Assembly (NCBI GenBank): GCA_003446315.1
Contig: DMBA01000317.1
Location: 1 to 17,068, forward strand
Source: Ruminococcus sp.
GTDB lineage: Bacteria; Bacillota; Clostridia; Oscillospirales; Ruminococcaceae
Direction: 5' to 3'
Length of the DNA: 17,068 nt
Every line of letters begins with the position of its first letter. Positions within the stretch are counted from its first letter, which is position 1. This document shows, piece after piece, positions 1-6,670 of the stretch. The notes beneath the pieces were generated by a model. It ran no database searches. It was given only the letters and a program-made list of their open reading frames with translations, and had not been told where the DNA came from. The translations under genes and the position numbers were made by a program.

Positions 1-14
1 CACAATATCACACA

Positions 15-46
15 AAAAGCGCCCTGTATGCATACGGGGCGCTTTT
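15..46 (-). terminator. Intrinsic terminator after the lipoprotein pair
   Basis: A 10-bp perfect stem (15-24 with 37-46, AAAAGCGCCC/GGGCGCTTTT) encloses a loop that is itself a palindrome (GTATGCATAC). It lies about 20 bp past the stop codon of the downstream lipoprotein gene. The A/T flanks give a T-run on both strands, so it could terminate transcription from either side. Confidence 0.85.
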
Positions 47-66
47 CTTATTGTTTCATGACAGTC

Positions 67-642
67 TTATCCGAACAGATAAGTCCCGTCGCTGGTTTTC
101 ACCATCAAAATTTCCTTATTTTCCGCAACCGGAACGGCTTCTTCATCGCCCTGATAGAGCACATAAAGTGAGAATTTGACATCCTGCAATTCCTGCGCAT
201 CTTTTTTGCACTGTTCGACGAACGCATCATCGAACACATTTCCGGCGACAAAAGCCTGGAAAAACGCATCTGTTGAAGCCTCATCGCTGGTATATTCCGG
301 AACCTGCAATTCGGTGATATGCCAGCTTTCATAACCGTCCTCATCGAACCGGGTGCACATCTCATCAAAGGCGCTTTCAACTGTTTTGTCGTTTTCTTTC
401 AGGAAATCGGCATAAACATCGAGATAAGGCGGATACACAACCGATTGATAAGCGGCAAAATCCTTATGTTCAATGGCTTCAAAATAGATTTTCAGACAAT
501 CGGAATAAGCCTGATCGAACCCTTCCGGCACCGTCAGTGTCATATCCGCCTGCATCATCTCATCCGTTTTATTTCCCGTACCGCAGGCAGAACAGAGCAT
601 AACAGCAGCGCAAGCGGCACAGAGCATCCCAAAATGTTTCAT
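67..642 (-). CDS. Small lipoprotein of unknown function, downstream paralogue
   Basis: This encodes 191 residues. A longer reading from 675 is possible, but I start at 642 because a GAGGGGG ribosome site sits 6 nt upstream (649-655). The protein then begins directly with a signal peptide: Lys2, a hydrophobic core, and a lipobox-like LCSAC ending at Cys20. The -3 position is Cys rather than Leu, so lipidation is likely but not textbook. The mature part is acidic and soluble, with no motif I recognise. It resembles the gene just upstream in length and layout: FDQAYSDCLKIYFEAIEHKD here against FDNRF-type and HESIQEKD segments there, then a Tyr-rich stretch and a C-terminal YxGxxY-like strand. 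The two genes are 11 bp apart and share one promoter and one terminator. The product is probably anchored outside the cytoplasmic membrane. Function unknown. Confidence 0.8.
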   Translation of the reverse strand: MKHFGMLCAACAAVMLCSACGTGNKTDEMMQADMTLTVPEGFDQAYSDCLKIYFEAIEHKDFAAYQSVVYPPYLDVYADFLKENDKTVESAFDEMCTRFDEDGYESWHITELQVPEYTSDEASTDAFFQAFVAGNVFDDAFVEQCKKDAQELQDVKFSLYVLYQGDEEAVPVAENKEILMVKTSDGTYLFG

Positions 643-653
643 AAATTGCCCCC

Positions 654-1301
654 TCAAACAAGAATCAGATACCATTCACCCTGATAGTGCAGCGCATAGA
701 TGGTTTCATCCGGCAATGATTTATCCGTTTCGCACTTTTCGCCGGAACCCTTCTGGGTCAAATAGCGCGTGATGGTCAGTTCCACAAAGGCATCTGTTTC
801 CTCTGAAACCGGCGATTCCCCGCGGTCGGAAGCGAGATCATCGAGCATTTTCTGCATGGTATCTCTGGTCGGAGAAAGGACATCTTCCTTCACAACATTG
901 GTGACATCGAGCATCGAAAAATCGAATTCACCGCCGAAGAATCCCTGAAAACTGGCATAGGAATTCTCCAGAATCTCCGCATCGGTATATTTTCCGTTAT
1001 AGAAGTATTCCATTTCATATTCATGATACATCGGGAACAAAGTTGCAGTGAACTGTTCCGGATCTTTCTCCTGAATAGATTCATGCAGCGAAACAACTTT
1101 TTCCGCAAGATCCTGATCCATAAAGCGATTGTCATATTGGATTGCAATAGGAAGATCTGTATCGCAAGTGATGGTCGCACCATAGGGCATATCTTCTGTT
1201 TCGATCGGTTCTTCCTCAGCAGCATCGTTATTTGCACAAGCAGAGAGCAGCCCGCCGGACAGCAAAAGTATGCCGAAGACTGCGAAAAATCTTGATTTCA
1301 T
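654..1301 (-). CDS. Small lipoprotein of unknown function, upstream paralogue
   Basis: This encodes 215 residues with a canonical lipoprotein signal: MKSR, a hydrophobic core, and LSAC with the lipid-accepting Cys at residue 22. An acidic spacer (EEEPIETE) follows. The rest is soluble, rich in Glu and Asp, and ends with a strand carrying HYQGEWYL. No family is recognised; it has the general look of a surface lipoprotein with a small alpha/beta domain. The ribosome site GGAAGGA (1314-1320) is 12 nt from the ATG, longer than usual. A consensus promoter lies directly upstream, so this is the first gene of a two-gene unit with the similar 67-642 lipoprotein. The pair probably arose by tandem duplication with strong divergence. 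Confidence 0.85.
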   Translation of the reverse strand: MKSRFFAVFGILLLSGGLLSACANNDAAEEEPIETEDMPYGATITCDTDLPIAIQYDNRFMDQDLAEKVVSLHESIQEKDPEQFTATLFPMYHEYEMEYFYNGKYTDAEILENSYASFQGFFGGEFDFSMLDVTNVVKEDVLSPTRDTMQKMLDDLASDRGESPVSEETDAFVELTITRYLTQKGSGEKCETDKSLPDETIYALHYQGEWYLILV

Positions 1302-1339
1302 AAGAAAAAAACATCCTTCCGGTAAAAGATTGCATGGAC

Positions 1340-1368
1340 ATTATAGCACGGATGCCCTGATTTGTCAA
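1340..1368 (-). promoter_or_regulatory. Consensus sigma-A promoter for the lipoprotein pair
   Basis: Reading the minus strand, the -35 is TTGACA (1363-1368), the spacer is 17 bp and the -10 is TATAAT (1340-1345), with TG one base before the -10 (extended -10). Both hexamers match consensus perfectly. The TGA inside TTGACA (1365-1367) is the stop codon of the upstream ABC-F gene. Transcription should start near 1333. Confidence 0.9.
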
Positions 1369-3290
1369 GAAGCATCATCCTCAAGCAAAATGAGCTGCTC
1401 CAGCAAATCGTCCTGCAATTGCCGAATCTCCTCAAGCCTGTTGCAAACGGACTGCATCTTCTCATAATCGCCCGCCACGGATTCATCGGAGAGGGATTCC
1501 TGCAAGGCATCCTGTTCTGTCTGCAAGGCATCCATTTCCTGTTCGATGCGTTTTTGTTCCGCACGCCGTTTGGCATCGAGCGCACGCTGTTCTTTGGAGC
1601 GATAGCCTGCTTTTTTATCTTCGGCAGCTTTGCGCTGTTTTTCCTCGGCAGCGGCAGCCTGTTCCGCCTCCGTCCGGCGGCGAATCTGTTCCTGATAGGC
1701 AGAGAACCGTCCTTTGAAGCGTTCCAGCGCACCGTTTTCCATCACAAACAACTGATCTGCGAGCCGATCGAGGAGATAGCGGTCATGGCTGACAAACAGG
1801 ATGGTGCCGTCAAAATCGGCAAGTGCCTGTTCGAGGATCTCTTTTGTTGCGAGATCAAGGTGGTTTGTCGGTTCATCGAGCAGCAGCACATTGCCGTGCT
1901 CCATCATCAGGATGGCGAAGCAAAGTTTTGCGCGTTCGCCGCCGGAGATCACGCCGGTTTCCTTAAAGACATTCTCACCGGTCAGCCGCACCTGTCCAAG
2001 CAGACTCCGCACCTCAAAGTCAGAGAGTGTGGGATAGCGGTCATGCAGTTCATCGAAAACGGTCGCATAGGGATTCAGGCTTTCGCTTTCCTGTTCAAAG
2101 CAGCCGAGTCTGGTGCCGGCAGCCCAGCGCACAAGCCCTTTATGCGGAAGAATATTGCGGAGCACTTTCAGGAGTGTAGATTTGCCCGCGCCGTTTTCGC
2201 CGATAATTCCGATCTTATCGCCGCGGCGCACCGTAAAGGACACGCCGTCCATGAGCGTCTTCTGACTTGTGCCTGTTCCGACCGTCAGATCGACATTCTT
2301 GACTTCCAGCAGATCAATCGGCGGCACAACGCTGTAAGTGAACTGGAGTCTTGCTGTTTTCGCAGCAGAAACGGGCTTTTCGATGCGTTCCATTTTATCG
2401 AGTTGTTTCTCGCGGGATTTGGCAGATTTGGCAGTCGATGCACGCACTTTATTCCGGGCGATATAGTCTTCGAGTTTGGCGATCTCGCGCTGTTGGGCTT
2501 CATATTCTTTCTGCTGCCGTTCACGGGATTCGGCACGCAGCTTGATAAAGGCGGTATAATTGCCTTTATAGCGCGTCAATTCGCCGCGTTCAAGCTCACA
2601 GATACTGGTGCAAAGCCGATCGAGGAAGAAGCGGTCGTGGCTGACGATGAGCAATGCGCCGCGCCATGATTTCAGATAATCTTCCAGCCAGCCGACGGTC
2701 TGGAAATCGAGGTGGTTTGTCGGTTCATCGAGGATGAGGAGATCCGGCGCTTCGAGCAGCAGCCGGCAGAGTGCCAAACGGGTCTTTTCGCCGCCGGAGA
2801 AACCGGAAACCGTCCGCTGCAAATCGGATTCTGCAAAGCCCATGCCATAGAGCACCGTCCGGATACGCACATCCGTAGTATAGCCGTCATTGATTTCGAA
2901 GAACGCAGAAAGCCGCGCATATTCGTCCATTTCGGCATCTGTCAGACCCTTTTCCATTTTCAGTTCGAGCTGCTGCATGGTATCTTTTGCCGCCCGCAGA
3001 TGTGCAAAGGCGCTGTTCATTTCTTCCAGCACTGTTTTGCTGCCGTCCAAAGCGGCATTTTGCGCCAAATACCCGATTCTGAGATTCGGTGCTTTGGCGA
3101 TTGCCGGCTCATCGTGTTCAAAGGCATCCGGCAGTTCCTGTTCGGTCAGGATGCGCAGAAAGGTACTTTTTCCGCATCCGTTATCGCCGACCAGCCCGAT
3201 CCTGTCCTGATTCTCGATCGTCAGGGCGACAGAGCGCAGCACATGATGATCCTGATAAAATTTATGTATTCCGTTGCATGAAATCAGCAT
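1365..3290 (-). CDS. ABC-F family ATPase (YdiF/Uup-like, ribosome-associated)
   Basis: This encodes 641 residues with two ABC ATPase domains in one chain and no membrane segment, the ABC-F layout. Domain 1 has Walker A GDNGCGKST (35-43), Q77, signature SGGEKTR (165-171), Walker B LLILDEPTNHLD (184-195) and SHDR (217-220). A charged linker at about 245-320 corresponds to the P-site tRNA interaction motif of the family. Domain 2 has GENGAGKST (364-372), SGGERAK (449-455), LLLDEPTNHLD (469-479 region) and SHDR (501-504). An Ala/Lys/Glu/Gln-rich coiled coil fills 540-640, as in the YdiF/Uup branch. ABC-F proteins bind the ribosomal E site and act on translation; some give antibiotic resistance, which cannot be decided here. 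The start is set by GGAGGA (3294-3299), with short spacing. All ATPase residues are intact. It lies downstream of the GH13 gene. Confidence 0.95.
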   Translation of the reverse strand: MLISCNGIHKFYQDHHVLRSVALTIENQDRIGLVGDNGCGKSTFLRILTEQELPDAFEHDEPAIAKAPNLRIGYLAQNAALDGSKTVLEEMNSAFAHLRAAKDTMQQLELKMEKGLTDAEMDEYARLSAFFEINDGYTTDVRIRTVLYGMGFAESDLQRTVSGFSGGEKTRLALCRLLLEAPDLLILDEPTNHLDFQTVGWLEDYLKSWRGALLIVSHDRFFLDRLCTSICELERGELTRYKGNYTAFIKLRAESRERQQKEYEAQQREIAKLEDYIARNKVRASTAKSAKSREKQLDKMERIEKPVSAAKTARLQFTYSVVPPIDLLEVKNVDLTVGTGTSQKTLMDGVSFTVRRGDKIGIIGENGAGKSTLLKVLRNILPHKGLVRWAAGTRLGCFEQESESLNPYATVFDELHDRYPTLSDFEVRSLLGQVRLTGENVFKETGVISGGERAKLCFAILMMEHGNVLLLDEPTNHLDLATKEILEQALADFDGTILFVSHDRYLLDRLADQLFVMENGALERFKGRFSAYQEQIRRRTEAEQAAAAEEKQRKAAEDKKAGYRSKEQRALDAKRRAEQKRIEQEMDALQTEQDALQESLSDESVAGDYEKMQSVCNRLEEIRQLQDDLLEQLILLEDDAS

Positions 3291-3423
3291 AAGTCCTCCG
3301 GTAAAATTGAATAAAGCAAATGGGATCAGCGCAGATCCTTTGCAAAGAAGGCATCATCCCGTGCATCCCAAACGATCCGCACCGCCTGCGCAGCGCAGGC
3401 GGTCACGAAGCAGATCGTCCTTC
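3291..3423 (-). promoter_or_regulatory. Structured intergenic leader between GH13 and ABC-F genes
   Basis: This 133-bp gap contains no ORF but several inverted repeats. The main one is a 9-bp GC-rich stem (3382-3390 with 3394-3402, 3-nt loop), enclosed by ACGATC/GATCGT (3372-3377 with 3413-3418). A GGATC/GATCC stem (3323-3327 with 3334-3338) and the palindrome CTTTGCAAAG (3338-3347) follow. The strong stem lacks a T-run on the minus strand, so it is not a standard terminator. I see no convincing promoter. It may be an mRNA processing or stability element, or a leader of the ABC-F gene. Confidence 0.4.
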
Positions 3424-5298
3424 TTAAAGCTCCACTTTCACGGCGACAAAGCCATAAGGCGGCAATTTCACATCATTTCCGTTGATCTCGCCGTGCACAA
3501 CATCAAACATTTTATAGCGGTCAGTAAACGGTGTTTTATCGACACCGAAGACAATTTCGCGGTCAGAGCGATTGAGTGCAATGACCATTGCTTTTTTGCG
3601 GTGTTTCCGATATCGCGCAAAGACGATATAGTTATCATCGAGGGTGAGAAATTTGAGTTTTCCGTCCACAAAGACCTTGGAAAGATGCCGGATACGGGAA
3701 AGCTCCTTCGTATAGTCGATCAGATCCTGATCCTCATGCCCCCAGGGGAAACAGCGCCGGTTAAAGGGATCGCCGTAGCCATCCAGCCCTGCCTCATCGC
3801 CATAATAGATGCTTGGGACACCGGGCAGGAAGAATTGCAGCACCATCGCCGCTTTGAGTTTTTTCTTACCGATCTCATACTGCTGCGGATTCAGGCGGCG
3901 TTCCGCCATCCAGTCTTTATTTTTACCGGCAGAAGACTCGCCGCCGAAGACGGTAATGGCGCGTTCGATATCGTGTGTGGAAACGAAGTTCATGAGCACA
4001 TCGCACACACATTTCGGATAGTTTTCGAGGATCGTCATGATCTGATTCCGGAAATCATAGGGGCTGCATCCGCCGAGATACTGCATAATGGCAGTCCGGA
4101 AGGGATAGTTCATAACGGAATCGAGCTGATTGCCGAGCAGATAGCGTCTTCTCACGCCATAGGCTTCTTTGGTCGAGGCATCTTCCCAGACCTCACCGAT
4201 GATGATATGTTCCCCGTCGGCACTTTTGACGCAGTCATGGAGATGATCGAGGAAAGCGTCCGGCAGTTCATCCGCAACATCGAGGCGGAAGCCGGCAGCG
4301 CCAAGGCTCATCCAATAATCGAGCACGCCGCCTTTTCCGCAGATATAGTCGGTATACTCCGGCTCATTTTCATTGACATTCGGCAGTGTATCAATGCCCC
4401 ACCACGCCTCATAGGTATCGGGATAGTGGTGGAAGCTATACCACTTATAGTAGGGGCTGTTCTTCGACTGATACGCACCGACGGTATCATAGCGGCAGAA
4501 CTTATTGAAATAGATGCTGTCCGCACCGGTATGGGAGAACACGCCGTCGAGGATAACACTGATGCCGTGTCTTGCAGCCTCATTGCAGAGTCTGGCGAAA
4601 TCCTGATTGGTACCCAGCAGCGGATCGACCTTCCGATAATTGGCAGTATTATAGCGGTGATTCTCATGCGATTCAAAGATCGGGTTGAGATAGATACAAG
4701 TCACGCCGAGTGATTCGAGGTAATCGAGCTTCTGCACAATGCCTTCGAGATCGCCGCCGAAGTAATCGTTATTCCAGACATGTCCGTTCTGATCGGGACG
4801 ATACCACGGTGTTCCGCCCCAATCGTCGCGGAGCACGCGGTCACTTGGGACATTCTCATGATGCAGCCCGCTTTTGCAGAAGCGATCCGGAAAGATCTGA
4901 TACATCACACCGCCCTTGAGAAAATCGGGCGTATAAAACGCCTCATCGTAGACAGTCAGTTGAAACAGATCGCCTTCCCCGACAACGCCCTCATGCGCAG
5001 CAGCCTTCTTGATATAATACCACTGACCGCCTGCCATATAGGAAAAGTAATAATAATGCACACCCGGGATCTTTGCAGAGCAGGTTGCCGCGTAATAGGT
5101 CAGATCCTCTTGATGCGTGATCGTATTCATCGGAATAAAGCGTTCCTTCATGCCGGGGCGATAGAGCACCAGCATCGGCGTACTATCGAGCTGCAAAGAA
5201 GCAGGCAAACAAATACGGAAGGTACAAGGTTCATTTTGTCTCAGCGCCCCAAAAACCGATTTATAAGCACGATCCCAACTGTCATATATTTTTTTCAT
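3424..5298 (-). CDS. GH13 alpha-amylase family enzyme (neopullulanase/cyclomaltodextrinase type), cytoplasmic
   Basis: This encodes 624 residues. Residues 1-125 look like the N-terminal beta-sandwich (CBM34-like) of neopullulanase and maltogenic amylases. The catalytic barrel follows, with GVMYQIFPDRF (130-140) at its start, DGVFSHTG (251-258), the nucleophile Asp340 in GFRLDVADE, the acid/base Glu369 in IGEVWED and Asp443 in STHDIERA. A C-terminal beta domain ends the protein. All catalytic residues are present. There is no signal peptide, so it should hydrolyse alpha-1,4 and perhaps alpha-1,6 linkages of maltodextrins or cyclodextrins in the cytoplasm. Its start lies inside the end of the upstream DUF3592 gene (17-bp overlap), with AAGGGG as ribosome site, which suggests translational coupling. 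glgP lies four genes upstream on the same strand and would act on the same substrates. The exact specificity cannot be read from sequence alone. Confidence 0.93.
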   Translation of the reverse strand: MKKIYDSWDRAYKSVFGALRQNEPCTFRICLPASLQLDSTPMLVLYRPGMKERFIPMNTITHQEDLTYYAATCSAKIPGVHYYYFSYMAGGQWYYIKKAAAHEGVVGEGDLFQLTVYDEAFYTPDFLKGGVMYQIFPDRFCKSGLHHENVPSDRVLRDDWGGTPWYRPDQNGHVWNNDYFGGDLEGIVQKLDYLESLGVTCIYLNPIFESHENHRYNTANYRKVDPLLGTNQDFARLCNEAARHGISVILDGVFSHTGADSIYFNKFCRYDTVGAYQSKNSPYYKWYSFHHYPDTYEAWWGIDTLPNVNENEPEYTDYICGKGGVLDYWMSLGAAGFRLDVADELPDAFLDHLHDCVKSADGEHIIIGEVWEDASTKEAYGVRRRYLLGNQLDSVMNYPFRTAIMQYLGGCSPYDFRNQIMTILENYPKCVCDVLMNFVSTHDIERAITVFGGESSAGKNKDWMAERRLNPQQYEIGKKKLKAAMVLQFFLPGVPSIYYGDEAGLDGYGDPFNRRCFPWGHEDQDLIDYTKELSRIRHLSKVFVDGKLKFLTLDDNYIVFARYRKHRKKAMVIALNRSDREIVFGVDKTPFTDRYKMFDVVHGEINGNDVKLPPYGFVAVKVEL

Positions 5299-5686
5299 AT
5301 TTCATAACCCCTTTGTCTGTCACTGTATATACCCGTTTTGCTGTGCCGGTGAAAATCTCCGACCCGTGACCGGATGTTGTCACGCTTGACGGATCATCCG
5401 GATCATAGCAGATACCGATTTTCATGCCTTCCTGAAAGCCGGACTGATAGTAGCCGAGTGTTTCCGTATACGGTTCGCCGTCCCCTGTCTTATAGTCCAC
5501 AATGACCGTATGCTGCACATCGCCTTCCGCGTCATAGTGCGTTTCGATTGCGCGGATCACGCCTTCTGCCCGAACCCATTCCTTGCGGTGTTTCACCTGA
5601 GAAACTGTAACCACAAGCATCACACAGCCCTCAATCAGAAATGAAACGCAAAAAAGAATCCTAAAAAGTGAGAAACCTACACGCAT
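5282..5686 (-). CDS. DUF3592-type protein with one membrane segment
   Basis: This encodes 134 residues. An N-terminal membrane helix (about 7-27) is followed by the small beta-rich DUF3592 domain: WVRAEGVIRAI, VDYKTGDGEPYTETLGYYQSGFQEGMKIGICYDP in outline. The family hallmarks are the W-x-x-A-x-G strand, the YxSGFxxGxxxxxCYDPxxP motif and a hydrophobic helix on each side. The C-terminal helix present in its two neighbours is missing; the last 30 residues are polar and end MKYEKNI. The end overlaps the GH13 start by 17 bp. The ribosome site AAAGGAG lies 10 nt before the ATG. The biochemical role of DUF3592 is unknown; it is expected to be membrane-anchored. Confidence 0.85.
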   Translation of the reverse strand: MRVGFSLFRILFCVSFLIEGCVMLVVTVSQVKHRKEWVRAEGVIRAIETHYDAEGDVQHTVIVDYKTGDGEPYTETLGYYQSGFQEGMKIGICYDPDDPSSVTTSGHGSEIFTGTAKRVYTVTDKGVMKYEKNI

Positions 5687-5707
5687 GATTTATGCACTCC
5701 TTTCACA

Positions 5708-6124
5708 TCATAAGCCGCTGTGCTTCATCGCAGCACCCATGACGAAAAATATCACCGCACCCACAATCAAAAAGAGTACGCTCAGGCAAACCGTCAGTGC
5801 AACCAGCGCATCTGTGTCCGCAACCACATGCTGAGGATTCTGCGGATCATAGCAGAGCCGGAGCTTCTGCCCGACCTGAAAGCCCGACTGATAATATCCC
5901 AGCTCTGTCGTATAGGGAATGCCTTCTTCTGTTTCATATGTCACAAGAACTGCAACATGGTCAGAACCTTTCCGGTGCTTGATCGACGAGATTTCGCCTT
6001 CTGCTTTCGGCCATGTTTTCTGCCGTTTCCGGATGACCGGTGTCACAACGGCAAGGACAATCCCCGCAATCAGAAAAAAGCCGCTGAGTATCATCCGAAA
6101 AGTCTGCAAATCCTGTGATGCCAT
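5708..6124 (-). CDS. DUF3592-type membrane protein (middle paralogue)
   Basis: This encodes 138 residues in the standard family layout: a first membrane helix (about 10-30), a soluble beta-domain (35-100) with WPKAEGEISSI and YYQSGFQVGQKLRLCYDPQNP, and a second helix (about 107-130). The GYYQSGFQ motif is identical to that of the next gene. The ribosome site AAGGAG is 10 nt before the ATG, and the stop is 21 bp before the following paralogue. It is the second of three tandem copies. Function unknown; DUF3592 proteins are small membrane proteins of bacteria without an assigned activity. Confidence 0.87.
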   Translation of the reverse strand: MASQDLQTFRMILSGFFLIAGIVLAVVTPVIRKRQKTWPKAEGEISSIKHRKGSDHVAVLVTYETEEGIPYTTELGYYQSGFQVGQKLRLCYDPQNPQHVVADTDALVALTVCLSVLFLIVGAVIFFVMGAAMKHSGL

Positions 6125-6175
6125 AATAACACAACTCCTTTTCCTTGTAATGTGAAATGATGCCCTGTTTTCTGC

Positions 6176-6586
6176 TTATATGTTCTTTTTCTGAATATAA
6201 ATCCCCAGACCGATTGTCAAAGCAATCAATAATCCGCCGCTCAAAAACCATGATCGCGTAACCGATTTGCTGTTCACAACGATATTGGTCGGATCATCCG
6301 GATTAAAGCAAATGCCGATCTGCATACCTTCTCTGTAGTTGCTTTCATGGTTTCCGAGATTGATTCTCCTGTAGGATACGCCGTCTTCCGTCTGATAATC
6401 CACCAGCACTGTATAATCTTTGTCACCGTCACTGTCGTACTCGTAGGTAACAGAACTGATAACCGCATCCGCTTTGACCCATTTCTTCTGATGCGATGCT
6501 GTTATGATACCTGCAATAATCATTACAATTCCCATCAGAAGCATATAGATTAAACCGATATTTTTGATTATTTTGATTATCTTCAT
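6176..6586 (-). CDS. DUF3592-type membrane protein (first paralogue)
   Basis: This encodes 136 residues with two predicted membrane helices (about 10-30 and 112-130) flanking the DUF3592 domain. Recognisable elements are WVKADAVISSV, VDYQTEDGVSY and GMQIGICFNPDDP. It keeps the family pattern but has NHESNYREG where the other two copies have YYQSGFQ(E/V)G, so it is the most divergent in that loop. The ribosome site GAGGA precedes the ATG by about 8 nt. It is the first gene after the glgP terminator. I see no separate promoter in the 84 bp between them, so expression may depend on readthrough or on a promoter I cannot recognise. Function unknown. Confidence 0.85.
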   Translation of the reverse strand: MKIIKIIKNIGLIYMLLMGIVMIIAGIITASHQKKWVKADAVISSVTYEYDSDGDKDYTVLVDYQTEDGVSYRRINLGNHESNYREGMQIGICFNPDDPTNIVVNSKSVTRSWFLSGGLLIALTIGLGIYIQKKNI

Positions 6587-6624
6587 CTTTTTATCCTCAT
6601 CTGTTTCTGAATGTCTCAGCGGTT

Positions 6625-6658
6625 ATAAAACACGGGCGGTCAGAAATCCGACCGCCCG
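6625..6658 (-). terminator. Intrinsic terminator of glgP
   Basis: A 9-bp GC-rich stem (6633-6641 with 6650-6658, CGGGCGGTC/GACCGCCCG) with an 8-nt loop is followed on the minus strand by GTGTTTTAT. It sits 12 bp past the glgP stop codon. Confidence 0.85.
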
Positions 6659-6670
6659 CCTGTTGCAGTA

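Noticed and set aside
1362..2669. Long plus-strand open frame (435 residues)
   Set aside because: It lies fully antisense to the well-supported ABC-F gene, has no ribosome site or family motif, and its composition (Cys, Phe, His, Arg rich) is that of a shadow frame.
3274..4713. Plus-strand open frame of 479 residues
   Set aside because: Antisense to the GH13 gene, whose catalytic motifs are all intact; no recognisable domain.
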